From NCBI RefSeq assembly GCF_001742165.1, contig NZ_CP016443.1, positions 186,001-250,000 of the forward strand: a stretch of DNA of 64,000 bases. The letters are read 5' to 3'. A program made the position numbers and the translations under genes. This DNA comes from Burkholderia stabilis (GTDB taxonomy: Bacteria; Pseudomonadota; Gammaproteobacteria; Burkholderiales; Burkholderiaceae). Of the stretch, positions 16,801 to 24,662 are shown in pieces; the stretch's first letter is position 1, and each line of letters starts with the position of its first letter. The notes under the pieces are model-generated. The model searched no databases. It saw nothing but the letters and a program-made list of their open reading frames with translations, and had not been told where the DNA came from.

Positions 16801-17416
16801 CGGCAAGTCGACGGTCGCGAGCCTGCTGCTGCGCTTCTGGGATCCGCAGCAGGGTCGCGTGACGCTCGGCGGCGTCGATCTGCGCGACCTGCGGCTCGAC
16901 GATCTGCGGCAGCACATCGCGCTGGTCGCGCAGGATACCTACCTGTTCAACGACACGCTGGAGGCGAACATCCGGCTCGCCGCGAACGACGCGTCCGACG
17001 CGGACGTCCAGCGCGCGATCGATCAAGCGGCGCTCGGCGAATTCGTCGCGCGGCTGCCGGACGGGCTCGCGACGCGCGTCGGCGAGCGCGGCGTGCAGTT
17101 GTCGGGCGGCCAGCGCCAGCGCATCGCGATCGCGCGCGCGTTCCTGAAGGATGCGCCCGTGCTGATCCTCGACGAGGCGACGTCGCATCTGGACACGATC
17201 AGCGAGCAGCAGATCCGCGCGGCGCTGGAAGACCTGATGACGCAACGGACGTCGATCATCATCGCGCACCGGCTGTCGACCGTGCGCAATGCCGACATGA
17301 TTCTCGTGATCGAGCAGGGCCGCGTCATCGAGGCCGGACGTCATGCGGAACTGCTGGCGCGGCAGGGCGCGTATGCGCGGCTGGTGTCGCATCAGGCGAG
17401 CGGGGTGGCGGCGTGA
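13877..17416 (+). CDS. Fused CydD-CydC-like ABC exporter
   Basis: A 1179-residue protein with two complete exporter halves in one chain. Half 1: six-helix membrane domain (about 10-310) and ATPase (Walker A GPSGAGKST with Lys374, signature LSGGQRQ, Walker B ILLLDEA). Half 2: membrane domain (about 615-910) and ATPase (GASGAGKST with Lys977, LSGGQRQ, VLILDEAT). The order and the short acidic linker suit the CydDC type, whose E. coli members are separate proteins exporting glutathione and cysteine to the periplasm for cytochrome bd assembly. No cydAB is in the window, so the substrate is not certain. GGAGG lies 5 nt before ATG 13877. The N-terminal ATPase has a shortened D-loop context (LLDEALSSVD) but no missing catalytic residue. 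Confidence 0.85.
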   Translation: MYFDRRLWAMMAGLRWRVAAAVALGLLAMGVGILRFVFLGRVLALVFSGAPARSIGEAVVATAACVLLRAWLDHRRTVLAQRTAGRVQATLRARLFDRIAALGPAWFSGERTGGVMLAVVDGVEQLQTFFGVYLPQLVIAACAPVMIFAVLAWWDVPTAAILLVAALVTLALPQLVHRADRRAALARSTAFKAFGEEFLDAVQGLPTLKAFGQSSAFGRKLADKARALSGSTFWVLALGLLTRLFTDLGTGLGAAAAIAVGAWRVRHGDMSLEALLIVLMAGSEIFRPLRDLRAVLHQGMIGQSAANAIHALLDAGSQAPAAQAPRVPALRPEIAFDDVSFAYPGRRADAHAPLRFSVREGETVAIVGPSGAGKSTIVRLLLRQHDAQGGAIRIGGHDVRALDADQVREMIAVVAQDATLFDGSVADNLRLGRPDASDADMIAAARAANAHDFISALPDGYATRIGERGLMLSGGQRQRIAIARALLRDAPILLLDEALSSVDAENEALIQQALDRLTRGRTTLVLAHRLSSVIGADRILVLDQGQVVDEGTHAVLIARDGPYRRLMGPQLEAVAETVGAAATAGATARASSGPQVRPLNDDAATIGWPETLQTLLRFVRPWKGKVALTVLFGIGRVLAFIGVGVIGAMVVGTVSAGHASPALVAALLVIAPVAAVLHWLESWLAHDMAYRLLAEMRIALFATLERLAPAGLLRRRSGDLVALATQDVETVEYFYAHTLAPAFVAVLVPAGVLVLLASVAWPLALVLLPFLLWAGLAPVLARRDVDRLGTGAREALGQLGAHLTETIQGLAELTAFQAIARRRDAFVAQADAYRKQRAKLLDDLSSQSAALEIASGLGGLAVAALGAFLCARGGFPRESLPLLVLVAVAAFMPVAEIGQVARQLADTIASTRRLRALEKEPVTVTDGTQPMPGDSAVRFESARFTYPGRSVPAIDHVSFEVPPGSTVALVGASGAGKSTVASLLLRFWDPQQGRVTLGGVDLRDLRLDDLRQHIALVAQDTYLFNDTLEANIRLAANDASDADVQRAIDQAALGEFVARLPDGLATRVGERGVQLSGGQRQRIAIARAFLKDAPVLILDEATSHLDTISEQQIRAALEDLMTQRTSIIIAHRLSTVRNADMILVIEQGRVIEAGRHAELLARQGAYARLVSHQASGVAA

Positions 17417-17462
17417 CGGACCGGCGATCGCCGCCGCATCCGGTGTTGTCGGGATATGGCTA

Positions 17463-17492
17463 TTGACAACATATGTTGTGTGATTGTCTAAT
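17463..17492 (+). promoter_or_regulatory. Sigma-70 promoter overlapped by a palindrome
   Basis: TTGACA (17463-17468), an 18-nt spacer and TCTAAT (17487-17492) form a strong promoter for the gene pair at 17605-20004. A perfect 14-bp palindrome, ACAACATATGTTGT (17466-17479), covers the -35 element and the start of the spacer, a position where a bound repressor would block RNA polymerase. The symmetry is reminiscent of GntR-family sites; no such regulator gene is adjacent. Confidence 0.6.
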
Positions 17493-17604
17493 TCTTCATC
17501 GCGTGTTGCGGTGACACCGGCGGCGGCCGTTCCGGCATCATTGGACGGGCCGCGCCAGCCGGGTGCGCGCCACATGCCACCGGAATCCGACCCTTTCGCA
17601 CGAC

Positions 17605-18654
17605 ATGCCGCTTTCCCTTTCTCCCGTCATCGCCGGCGCGCCGTTCGACATCGGCGTGCGCCTCGGCGCGCTCGCCCGTCCCGTGTTCGACGCATACATG
17701 CAGCAGAGCAGCGCGTGGCAGGCCGTGCGCCGCTGGCGCGGCCATCCGTTCGTCGGCGCGCTGCGGCAGGCCGCACTGGCTGCGTACCCCGACCTCGTCG
17801 CGGAACTGGACGGGATCGCGGCGGGCGTCGGCTGGCCGTCCGAGGACATCTTCCTGTGGAACTGCCGCGGCGAGCTGATCCACAACGCGCCGGACGGCTG
17901 CACGACGCTTGCCGCACGCAATGCAGACGGCACGCGCTGGATCGCGCACAACGAGGACGGCGATCCGTTCCTGCGCGAGCGTTGCCTGCTCGTCGACGTG
18001 CAGCCTGCGGGCAAGCCGGGCTTCATCAGTTTCTATTACCCCGGCTCGCTGCCGGGGCATACCTTTGCCGCGAACCGCGCGGGCATCGCGCAGGCGATCA
18101 ACAACCTGCGGATCGGGACGCCCGCGCCGGGCGTGCCGCGGATGATCCTCGCGCGCGCCGTGCTCGATGCGACGACGCTCGACGAGGCAGCGGACGTGCT
18201 GCGCGCGAATGCGCGCGCGAGCGGCTTCCACCATACGCTCGGCGCGACTGGCGACACGCGGCTCCTGAGCATCGAGGCGAGTGCCGCGCGCTGCTCGGTC
18301 GTCGACGTGGCGCGACTTGCTGGTCACGCGAACCATCTCGTGCATCCCGGCTGCGAAGCGCAAGCGCAGATCGTCACGCAATCGTCGGCCGACCGCCAGC
18401 GGCGCGTCGATGCACTGACGCCCGGCATCGACACGATCGACGAAGCCGCGCTGCTGCGCGTGCTCGGCGATCGCGCACCGGAAGGGCTGCCGATCTATCG
18501 CGACGACCCGGCCGACCCCGACGACGAGAACACGCTGGCAACCGCGGTGTTCGCGATCGGCGCGGCGGCGATCGATTTCAGCATTCACCAACACGGCACG
18601 CAGCGCTTCGCGACGCGCATCGTGCCGTCCGGACGCGCGCAGCGCGCATCCTGA
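17605..18654 (+). CDS. C45-family acyltransferase/amidohydrolase (isopenicillin N acyltransferase-like)
   Basis: A 349-residue Ntn-hydrolase. The motif PDGCTTLAARN places the self-cleavage site at Gly98-Cys99, with the new N-terminal Cys as nucleophile; W(T/I)AHNEDGDPF follows as in the C45 family (penicillin acyltransferase type). The pro-region before the Cys (98 residues) is of usual length. The start ATG 17605 is 112 nt after the promoter at 17463-17492. It is followed after 15 nt by a class III aminotransferase, so the pair probably works on one amino compound, such as releasing an acylated amine and then transaminating it. Substrate unknown. Confidence 0.78.
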   Translation: MPLSLSPVIAGAPFDIGVRLGALARPVFDAYMQQSSAWQAVRRWRGHPFVGALRQAALAAYPDLVAELDGIAAGVGWPSEDIFLWNCRGELIHNAPDGCTTLAARNADGTRWIAHNEDGDPFLRERCLLVDVQPAGKPGFISFYYPGSLPGHTFAANRAGIAQAINNLRIGTPAPGVPRMILARAVLDATTLDEAADVLRANARASGFHHTLGATGDTRLLSIEASAARCSVVDVARLAGHANHLVHPGCEAQAQIVTQSSADRQRRVDALTPGIDTIDEAALLRVLGDRAPEGLPIYRDDPADPDDENTLATAVFAIGAAAIDFSIHQHGTQRFATRIVPSGRAQRAS

Positions 18655-18669
18655 TCCATGAGGCAACGC

Positions 18670-20004
18670 ATGACGACCGTTTTTCATCGCGCCCCGCGCG
18701 CTACCTTGCCCGTCGCAGTCGCGGGCGACGGCATCGAGATCATTGACTCGACCGGCAAACGCTATATCGACGCATGCGGCGGCGCGGCCGTGTCGTGCCT
18801 TGGCCACAGCAACCAGCGCGTGATCGACGCGATCAAGCGGCAGGCGCAGCAACTCGCGTACGCGCACACGTCGTTCTTCACGACCGACGTAGCCGAGGAA
18901 CTCGCCGACCGGCTCGTCGATGCCGCGCCGGCCGGCCTCGAGCACGTGTATTTCGTGTCGGGCGGCTCCGAGGCGGTCGAGGCCGCGCTGAAGCTCGCGC
19001 GCCAGTATTTCGTCGAAAAGGGCGAGCCGCAGCGCCGCCATTTCATCGCGCGGCGCCAGAGCTATCACGGCAACACGCTCGGCGCGCTCGCGATCGGCGG
19101 CAACGCATGGCGGCGCGAGCCGTTCCTGCCGCTGCTGATCGAAGCGCATCACGTGAGCCCGTGCTACGCGTATCGCGATCAGCTCGCGGGCGAAACCGAC
19201 GAAGCGTATGCGCAGCGTCTGGCGGACGAGCTCGAACGGAAGATCGTCGAACTCGGCGCGGAAAACGTCGCGGCGTTCGTCGCGGAAACGGTGGTCGGCG
19301 CGACGGCCGGCGCGGTGCCGCCGGTACGCACGTACCTGAAGAAGATTCGCGCGGTGTGCGACAAGTACGGCGTGCTGCTGATTCTCGACGAGATCATGTC
19401 GGGGATGGGGCGCACTGGTTACCTGTACGCGTGCGATGAAGACGGCGTCGCGCCCGACTTGCTGACGATCGCGAAAGGGCTCGGCGCGGGTTACCAGCCG
19501 ATCGGCGCGACGCTCGTCAGCGACCGCATCTACCGGACGATCGTCGACGGCTCGGGTTTCTTTCAGCACGGTCACACGTACCTCGGCCACGCGACCGCAT
19601 GCGCAGCCGCGCTCGAAGTGCAGCGCGTGATCGCCGAAGAAAGGCTGCTCGACAACGTGAAGGCGCGCGGCGAGCAACTGCGCGCGTCGTTGCGCGAGCA
19701 TTACGGCACGCATCCGCATGTCGGCGACGTGCGCGGGCGCGGGCTGTTCGTCGGCGTCGAGCTTGTGCGCGATCGCGACAGCAAGGCGACGTTCGATCCC
19801 GCGCTGAAGCTGCATGCGGCGGTCAAGCGCGAAGCGATGCAGCGCGGGCTGATGGTGTATCCGATGGGCGGGACAATCGACGGCGTCCACGGCGATCACA
19901 TCCTGGTCGCGCCGCCGTTCATCTGTACCGCGCAGCAGATCGATACGATCGTCGAGCGGCTGTCGGGTGCGATCGACGCGGCGCTCGCGTCGGCCGGCGC
20001 ATGA
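18670..20004 (+). CDS. Class III PLP aminotransferase
   Basis: A 444-residue omega-aminotransferase-family enzyme. Visible: the GGSEAVEAALKLAR cofactor-phosphate loop (about 100), the SYHGNTLGALAIGG segment, the LILDEIMSGMGRTG Asp that binds the pyridine nitrogen (about 238-251), and the Schiff-base Lys in TIAKGLGAGYQP (residue 269). ATG 18670 is preferred because GAGG (18660-18663) lies 6 nt upstream; ATG 18658 has no ribosome binding site. It shares the operon with the C45 acyltransferase and probably with the CMD protein at 20051. The amine donor cannot be read from sequence. Confidence 0.88.
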   Translation: MTTVFHRAPRATLPVAVAGDGIEIIDSTGKRYIDACGGAAVSCLGHSNQRVIDAIKRQAQQLAYAHTSFFTTDVAEELADRLVDAAPAGLEHVYFVSGGSEAVEAALKLARQYFVEKGEPQRRHFIARRQSYHGNTLGALAIGGNAWRREPFLPLLIEAHHVSPCYAYRDQLAGETDEAYAQRLADELERKIVELGAENVAAFVAETVVGATAGAVPPVRTYLKKIRAVCDKYGVLLILDEIMSGMGRTGYLYACDEDGVAPDLLTIAKGLGAGYQPIGATLVSDRIYRTIVDGSGFFQHGHTYLGHATACAAALEVQRVIAEERLLDNVKARGEQLRASLREHYGTHPHVGDVRGRGLFVGVELVRDRDSKATFDPALKLHAAVKREAMQRGLMVYPMGGTIDGVHGDHILVAPPFICTAQQIDTIVERLSGAIDAALASAGA

Positions 20005-20050
20005 CGGCATCGATGCACTGAACCTCACCGAATCTCACCGGATCATCGTC

Positions 20051-20605
20051 ATGACGAACAGACTGCCGCCTTTCGATCCCGCGTCGGCCACCGACGAACA
20101 GAAGGCCGTGCTGGCCGACATCCTCAGCGGCCCGCGCGGCAACCTGAACGGGCCGTTTCTCGGCTGGATCGCGAGCCCCGAACTGGCCCAGCACGCGCAG
20201 AAGCTCGGCGCGTTCTGCCGCTACCGCACGGGGCTGCCGCTGCGGCTGTCGGAGCTCGCGATTCTCGTGACGGCCGCGCGCTGGCGCTCGCAGGCCGAGT
20301 GGCACATCCACCATCCGATCGCGCTCGACGCGGGCGTGCCGGCCGCGACGGCCGACGCGATCCGGCGCGGTGTCGCACCCGCATTCGAGTCGGACGACGA
20401 TGCGCTGATCCATGCGTTCGCGAGCGAGTTGTACGACACGCGGCGTGTCAGCGACGCGACGTTCGCGCGCGCGGAAGCGCGCTTCGGTCACGAAACCGTC
20501 GTGAACCTCGTCGCGCTGCTCGGCTACTACGCGCTCGTCGCGATGACGCTGAACACGTTCGGCATGCGCGCGCAAGGGCAGACCGAGTTGCCGTTTCCGG
20601 AGTAA
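20051..20605 (+). CDS. Carboxymuconolactone decarboxylase-family protein
   Basis: A 184-residue all-helical CMD/AhpD-fold protein (LRLSELAILVTAARWRSQAEW and IHHPIALDAGVP are typical). The redox CxxC of AhpD peroxidases is absent, with only one Cys (near residue 57), so it is not an AhpD-type thiol peroxidase; a decarboxylase, lyase or isomerase-like role is more likely. It lies 46 nt behind the aminotransferase and is probably co-transcribed. A perfect inverted repeat follows it at 20631. Confidence 0.8.
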   Translation: MTNRLPPFDPASATDEQKAVLADILSGPRGNLNGPFLGWIASPELAQHAQKLGAFCRYRTGLPLRLSELAILVTAARWRSQAEWHIHHPIALDAGVPAATADAIRRGVAPAFESDDDALIHAFASELYDTRRVSDATFARAEARFGHETVVNLVALLGYYALVAMTLNTFGMRAQGQTELPFPE

Positions 20606-20630
20606 TTGCGGCGCGCCGGGGTGCCCGAAT

Positions 20631-20669
20631 GATGTCGGCGATACGTCTGACGTTCGCATCGCCGACATC
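20631..20669. repeat. 12-bp inverted repeat after the CMD gene
   Basis: GATGTCGGCGAT (20631-20642) and ATCGCCGACATC (20658-20669) pair perfectly around a 15-nt loop that itself contains ACG/CGT. There is no T-run after it, so it is not a standard terminator. It may act as an mRNA-protecting hairpin, a rho-assisted stop or an operator for the gene at 20756. Confidence 0.5.
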
Positions 20670-20755
20670 AATGCAACCAAATGTATTCGTAGGGGATCAT
20701 CGGCCGATGGCCGCGTATGATGGCTTGTTCACGTCGCAATGATCGGTGAGCAAGC

Positions 20756-21481
20756 ATGACGAGTACCCGCAAGACCTTGATGATCGCCGGAGGGCTCCTG
20801 GTAGCCGCCGCCGGCACCGCGTACGTGATGCTCCTGCGCGCGGACCATCGTGCGATCGAAGACGCCGGCATCGGCGATTCTGCCGCGCCCGTTGTCGCGG
20901 CGCCCGCGAGCAACGATCACGCCGTGCAGGGCGCCATCGCGCCGCCGGCCCCGGCTGCCCGCGCCGGAACGGTGCCGCAACCGGCGGCCGTGCCGCCGCC
21001 ACCTGCACCGACAGCCCCCGCGCGCGTCAGCGCCGCACCTGCATCCGTCCCCGCCGTTCCGGTCGTCAGCGAGAAAGCGCAACCTGTGACGAAGCCGCTC
21101 GCGCCGCCGCCGAAGGTCAACGTCGTCACGGTCGATGCGCAGGATTCGACCCCGCCTGCCGCGCCCGCGCAGGCGACGCAACACGCGTCGCGCAAGCGCG
21201 ACGGCCTCGAGCGTCACGCGGCCGGAACGACGGCCGCAACGAAATCCGAAACGCCGGAGACGGCCGCGCTCGTCAGGGAATCGGCGAAGCTCGATCCGTC
21301 GTTGCCGGCGCCGCCGATGTCGTCGATGCCGGCGAGTACCGGTTCGTATCGGCAGGGCGGTTCGGCGTCGGGATCGAATCCCGTTGCTGCCGCGATGACC
21401 GAGCAACTGGTCAGGGAATCGAGCAATTTGAAGTCGCAAGCATTGTCGCCGGCGAACGGCGGCCCGGCCGCGACCAAGTAA
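20756..21481 (+). CDS. Membrane-anchored Pro/Ala-rich protein of unknown function
   Basis: A 241-residue protein with one N-terminal membrane helix (about 8-27) and a long low-complexity tail rich in Pro, Ala, Thr and Ser. It looks like a periplasm-spanning stalk, as in TonB-like proteins, but no TonB C-terminal domain is present. A short motif occurs twice: ALVRESAKLD (about 169) and QLVRESSNLK (about 220). No family is recognised. Confidence 0.55.
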   Translation: MTSTRKTLMIAGGLLVAAAGTAYVMLLRADHRAIEDAGIGDSAAPVVAAPASNDHAVQGAIAPPAPAARAGTVPQPAAVPPPPAPTAPARVSAAPASVPAVPVVSEKAQPVTKPLAPPPKVNVVTVDAQDSTPPAAPAQATQHASRKRDGLERHAAGTTAATKSETPETAALVRESAKLDPSLPAPPMSSMPASTGSYRQGGSASGSNPVAAAMTEQLVRESSNLKSQALSPANGGPAATK

Positions 21482-21532
21482 CCGCGATCGGCGCCCGCTG
21501 TCGTGCGTTGCCGATCGGCTTTGGAATAAAAA

Positions 21533-21565
21533 GGACCCCGCACGCCGACCAAAGCATGCGGGGCC
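21533..21565 (-). terminator. Terminator of ahpF
   Basis: GGACCCCGCA and TGCGGGGCC form a GC-rich stem around a 14-nt loop. On the minus strand it is followed by CCTTTTTATTCC, a good rho-independent stop about 40 nt past the ahpF stop codon. It may also serve the convergent gene ending at 21481. Confidence 0.75.
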
Positions 21566-21602
21566 AAGAGAGACAAATCGTTGCGCCGTTGCGCGGCGTG
21601 CG

Positions 21603-23201
21603 TTACGCGGCGACCGCTTCCTCGGCTTGCGGCTGCGCAGCGGTGGCCGGCGTCGCATCCTGGCGGATCATGTAGTCGAATGCGCCGAGCGATGCCTTCG
21701 CGCCTTCGCCGACCGCGATCACGATCTGCTTGAACGGCACCGTCGTCACGTCGCCGGCCGCGAACACGCCGGGCACCGACGTCGCGCCGCGCGCATCGAC
21801 GACGATCTCGCCGTGCTTCGACAGTTCGATCGTGCCTTTCAGCCATTCGGTGTTCGGTACGAGGCCGATCTGCACGAACACGCCTTCGAGCTCGACGCGC
21901 TTCGTTTCGCCCGAACGCAGATCCTTGTACACGAGCCCGTTCAGCTTGCTGCCGTCGCCGGTCAGCTCGGTCGTTTGCGCCTGCGTGACGATCGTCACGT
22001 TCGGCAGGCTGCGCAGCTTGCGCTGCAGCACTTCGTCCGCACGCAGTTGTGCGCCGTATTCGATCAGCGTGACTGCCTTCACGATGCCGGCGAGATCGAT
22101 CGCGGCCTCGACGCCCGAGTTGCCGCCGCCGACCACCGCGACGCGCTTGCCCTTGAACAGCGGGCCGTCGCAGTGCGGGCAGTAGGCGACACCGCGATTG
22201 CGGTATTCGCGCTCGCCCGGCACGTTGATTTCGCGCCAGCGCGCGCCGGTCGCGAGAATGATCGTCTTCGCCTTCAGCACCGCGCCGTTCGCGAGGCGGA
22301 TCTGGTGCACGTCGCCCGGAATCAGCGCGTCGGCGCGCTGCACGTCCATGATGTCGACGTCGTACTGCTTCACGTGTTGCTCGAGCGCGGTGGCGAACTT
22401 CGGCCCTTCGGTTTCCTGCACCGACACGAAGTTCTCGATGGCCATCGTGTCGAGCACCTGGCCGCCGAAACGCTCGGCGACGACGCCCGTCGCGATGCCC
22501 TTGCGCGCCGAGTAGATTGCCGCGGCCGCGCCTGCCGGGCCGCCGCCGACGATCAGCGTGTCGAACACGGGCCTGGTTTCGAGCGACTTCGCAGCGCGCG
22601 CGCTGGCACCCGTATCGAGCTTCGCGAGGATTTCCTTCACGCTGCTGCGGCCCTGGCCGAACGACGCGCCGTTCAGGAACATCGTCGGCACGGCCATGAT
22701 CTGGCGCGACTCGACTTCATCCTGGAACAATGCGCCGTCGATCGCGACGTGACGGATGCGCGGGTTGATCAGCGACATCACGTTCAGCGCCTGCACGACT
22801 TCCGGGCAGTTCTGGCAGGACAGCGAGAAGTACGTCTCGAACGCGTAATCGCCATCGAGCGCGCGGATCTGTTCGATCACGTCGTCGTCGAGCTTGATCG
22901 GGTGGCCGCCGGTTTGCAGCAGCGCGAGCACGAGCGACGTGAATTCATGGCCCATCGGGATGCCGGCGAAGCGGATGCCGGCCGGCTTGCCGGGCTCGCC
23001 GATCGAGAACGACGGCTTGCGCTCGGCGTCGTCGCGGCGTTCGGTGACGGTCACGCGATCCGTCAGCGACGCAATCTCGTTCAGCAGCGCCAGCAGTTCC
23101 TGCGATTTCGCGCTGTCGTCGAGCGAGGCGACGAGTTCGATCGGGCGCGAGATTTTTTCGAGGTACGCTTTGAGTTGGTTCTTGAGATTGGCGTCGAGCA
23201 T
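21603..23201 (-). CDS. ahpF: Alkyl hydroperoxide reductase subunit F
   Basis: A 532-residue flavoprotein that uses NADH to re-reduce AhpC. The N-terminal double-thioredoxin domain has the redox motif CQNCPE (about residue 130); the FAD site [11 protein letters not shown] (about 221-231) and the NAD site VGGGNSG (about 363-369) flank the thioredoxin-reductase motif YCPHCDG (about 346). The start is set at [14 protein letters not shown] (ATG at 23201); the frame is open further upstream but only into the ahpC gap. It follows ahpC by 128 nt that contain strong hairpins. Confidence 0.95.
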   Translation of the reverse strand: MLDANLKNQLKAYLEKISRPIELVASLDDSAKSQELLALLNEIASLTDRVTVTERRDDAERKPSFSIGEPGKPAGIRFAGIPMGHEFTSLVLALLQTGGHPIKLDDDVIEQIRALDGDYAFETYFSLSCQNCPEVVQALNVMSLINPRIRHVAIDGALFQDEVESRQIMAVPTMFLNGASFGQGRSSVKEILAKLDTGASARAAKSLETRPVFDTLIVGGGPAGAAAAIYSARKGIATGVVAERFGGQVLDTMAIENFVSVQETEGPKFATALEQHVKQYDVDIMDVQRADALIPGDVHQIRLANGAVLKAKTIILATGARWREINVPGEREYRNRGVAYCPHCDGPLFKGKRVAVVGGGNSGVEAAIDLAGIVKAVTLIEYGAQLRADEVLQRKLRSLPNVTIVTQAQTTELTGDGSKLNGLVYKDLRSGETKRVELEGVFVQIGLVPNTEWLKGTIELSKHGEIVVDARGATSVPGVFAAGDVTTVPFKQIVIAVGEGAKASLGAFDYMIRQDATPATAAQPQAEEAVAA

Positions 23202-23296
23202 GGCGATTCGGATTCCGTATTGATGATTCTGGTCGGGCACGTCGTGCCGGAGGAGGGCGCGGGCCGCACGATGCGGCGGCCCGAATTCGTGTGTCT

Positions 23297-23320
23297 CGCG
23301 CGCCTCGTGCGAGGCGCGCG
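23297..23320 (-). repeat. Hairpin in the ahpC-ahpF gap
   Basis: CGCGCGCCTCG and CGAGGCGCGCG pair perfectly across two bases, directly after the ahpC stop. A second stem (GGGCCGC 23261-23267 with GCGGCCC 23276-23282) follows toward ahpF. Neither has a T-run. They probably stabilise the ahpC message or reduce read-through so that AhpC exceeds AhpF. Confidence 0.5.
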
Positions 23321-23329
23321 GAGCGATCG

Positions 23330-23893
23330 TCAGATCTTGCCGATCAGGTCGAGCGACGGGGTCAGCGTTTCCGCGCCGGGCGTCCACTTGGCCGGGCACA
23401 CTTCACCCGGGTGCGCCGCGATGTATTGCGCAGCCTGCACCTTGCGCAGCAGTTCGCCTGCGTCGCGGCCGATGCCGTTGTCGTGGATTTCGCACAGCTT
23501 GATCTCGCCTTCCGGGTTGATCACGAACGTGCCGCGCAGTGCCATCCCTTCTTCCTCGATCAGCACGTCGAAGTTGCGCGACAGCGTGAGCGTCGGGTCG
23601 CCGATCATCGGGTACTTGATCTTGCCGATCGTGTCCGACGTGTCGTGCCATGCCTTGTGCGTGAAGTGCGTGTCGGTCGACACGCCGTAGATTTCGACAC
23701 CCAGCTTCTGGAATTCCGCGTAACGGTCGGCGAGGTCGCCCAGCTCGGTCGGGCAGACGAACGTGAAGTCGGCCGGGTAGAACACGACGACGGACCACTT
23801 GCCCTTGAAGTTCTCTTCGGAGACGGGCACGAAGTCGCCGTTGTGGTATGCGGTTGCCTTGAACGGCTTGATTTGGGTGTTGATGATCGGCAT
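23330..23893 (-). CDS. ahpC: Alkyl hydroperoxide reductase subunit C (peroxiredoxin)
   Basis: A 187-residue 2-Cys peroxiredoxin, the same length as E. coli AhpC, reducing H2O2 and organic hydroperoxides. The peroxidatic Cys47 is in DFTFVCPTE and the resolving Cys is in [10 protein letters not shown] near residue 166. The GGIG-like segment (DNGIGRD) and C-terminal helix mark the peroxide-sensitive type. ATG 23893 has AAAGGAAA upstream. An OxyR-like site lies 71-107 nt upstream of the start codon. Confidence 0.96.
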   Translation of the reverse strand: MPIINTQIKPFKATAYHNGDFVPVSEENFKGKWSVVVFYPADFTFVCPTELGDLADRYAEFQKLGVEIYGVSTDTHFTHKAWHDTSDTIGKIKYPMIGDPTLTLSRNFDVLIEEEGMALRGTFVINPEGEIKLCEIHDNGIGRDAGELLRKVQAAQYIAAHPGEVCPAKWTPGAETLTPSLDLIGKI

Positions 23894-23963
23894 CTGGTGA
23901 TTTCCTTTGCGTCGGGAGTGAATGGAGTGATGCCAGTATCCGGGTTCACCCTGACTTTGGGAA

Positions 23964-24000
23964 ATTGCTTGTTTCAATGCGAGGCATCGGGATTTTCTAT
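23964..24000 (-). promoter_or_regulatory. OxyR-type tetrad binding site upstream of ahpC
   Basis: Read on the minus strand, four tetranucleotides lie at exact 7-nt spacing: ATAG-N7-CGAT-N7-ATTG-N7-CAAT. The known OxyR pattern is ATAG-N7-CTAT-N7-ATAG-N7-CTAT, so 12 of 16 positions fit with perfect helical phasing. It is followed by a plausible promoter (TTTCCC-N18-GATACT) for ahpC. No oxyR gene is in the window. The rest of 23894-24296 holds no gene. Confidence 0.65.
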
Positions 24001-24296
24001 CTGCTTCCGGCCCTTGATTGTGCGGGGTGTCAGCCTGTTCGTCCGACGAGGACGGGGCCCGCGCGCACGACAGGCGGCGGGTCCGACCTGTTCGTGCGTG
24101 CGGCGCGGATGCGGTGGAAGGAGAGCGCGTGGCCGCGTGAACCGATCCCGGTGGAAGCGGTGCTACGAGCGCCCGGATTGCATCGTGCCCGGTCAACTAG
24201 CTGATTTTCCGCCGGGCTACGCGCGGCACTTTCTGCTGCGGCGGTCTGGCGTGTGCGTCGTGCTGACGCATTTGCATTTACGTCGCGAACATCGGC

Positions 24297-24662
24297 TCAG
24301 ATTTGATAGGGCACACGAACGCCGGGTTCTGCGGCGGGAAAGTCTTTCGTGTTGCGCGACACGAGCAGCAGCCCGTTCACTTGCGCCGATGCCCAGACGA
24401 TCGCGTCGGGTAAGCGTATCCGGCGTTCCTTGCGAATGGTCACGGCGCGATTCGCAATTGTGCTGTCGAGCGCGATGACATCGAACGACGAAAGCCATGC
24501 ACGGATCGGGGCTTCATCATGTGTTGACGTACCGACCAGGACCTCCATCCACGAGATCGTGCTGATCGCACGATAGTCATAGCGGGCAAGTTCTGTGCGG
24601 GCGGATTCCACACCGCCGAGATAGTCGATCAGGATGTTGGTGTCGAAGAGAGCTTTTACCAT
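24297..24662 (-). CDS. vapC: VapC-type PIN-domain toxin, second locus
   Basis: A 121-residue PIN ribonuclease. The acidic site residues are present: Asp7 in FDTNILIDYL, Glu40 in SWMEVLVGT, Asp86 in RLPDAIVWA and a late Asn/Asp pair in RNTKDF. It overlaps the antitoxin gene by 7 nt (ATGGTAA). It is not closely similar to the toxin at 299-706, so the two loci were probably acquired separately. Confidence 0.88.
   Translation of the reverse strand: MVKALFDTNILIDYLGGVESARTELARYDYRAISTISWMEVLVGTSTHDEAPIRAWLSSFDVIALDSTIANRAVTIRKERRIRLPDAIVWASAQVNGLLLVSRNTKDFPAAEPGVRVPYQI

Noticed and set aside
13895..17575. 1226-codon minus-strand frame opposite the ABC exporter
   Set aside because: Antisense shadow with Arg/Gln/His-rich composition and no motif; the plus-strand exporter has two complete ATPase signatures.
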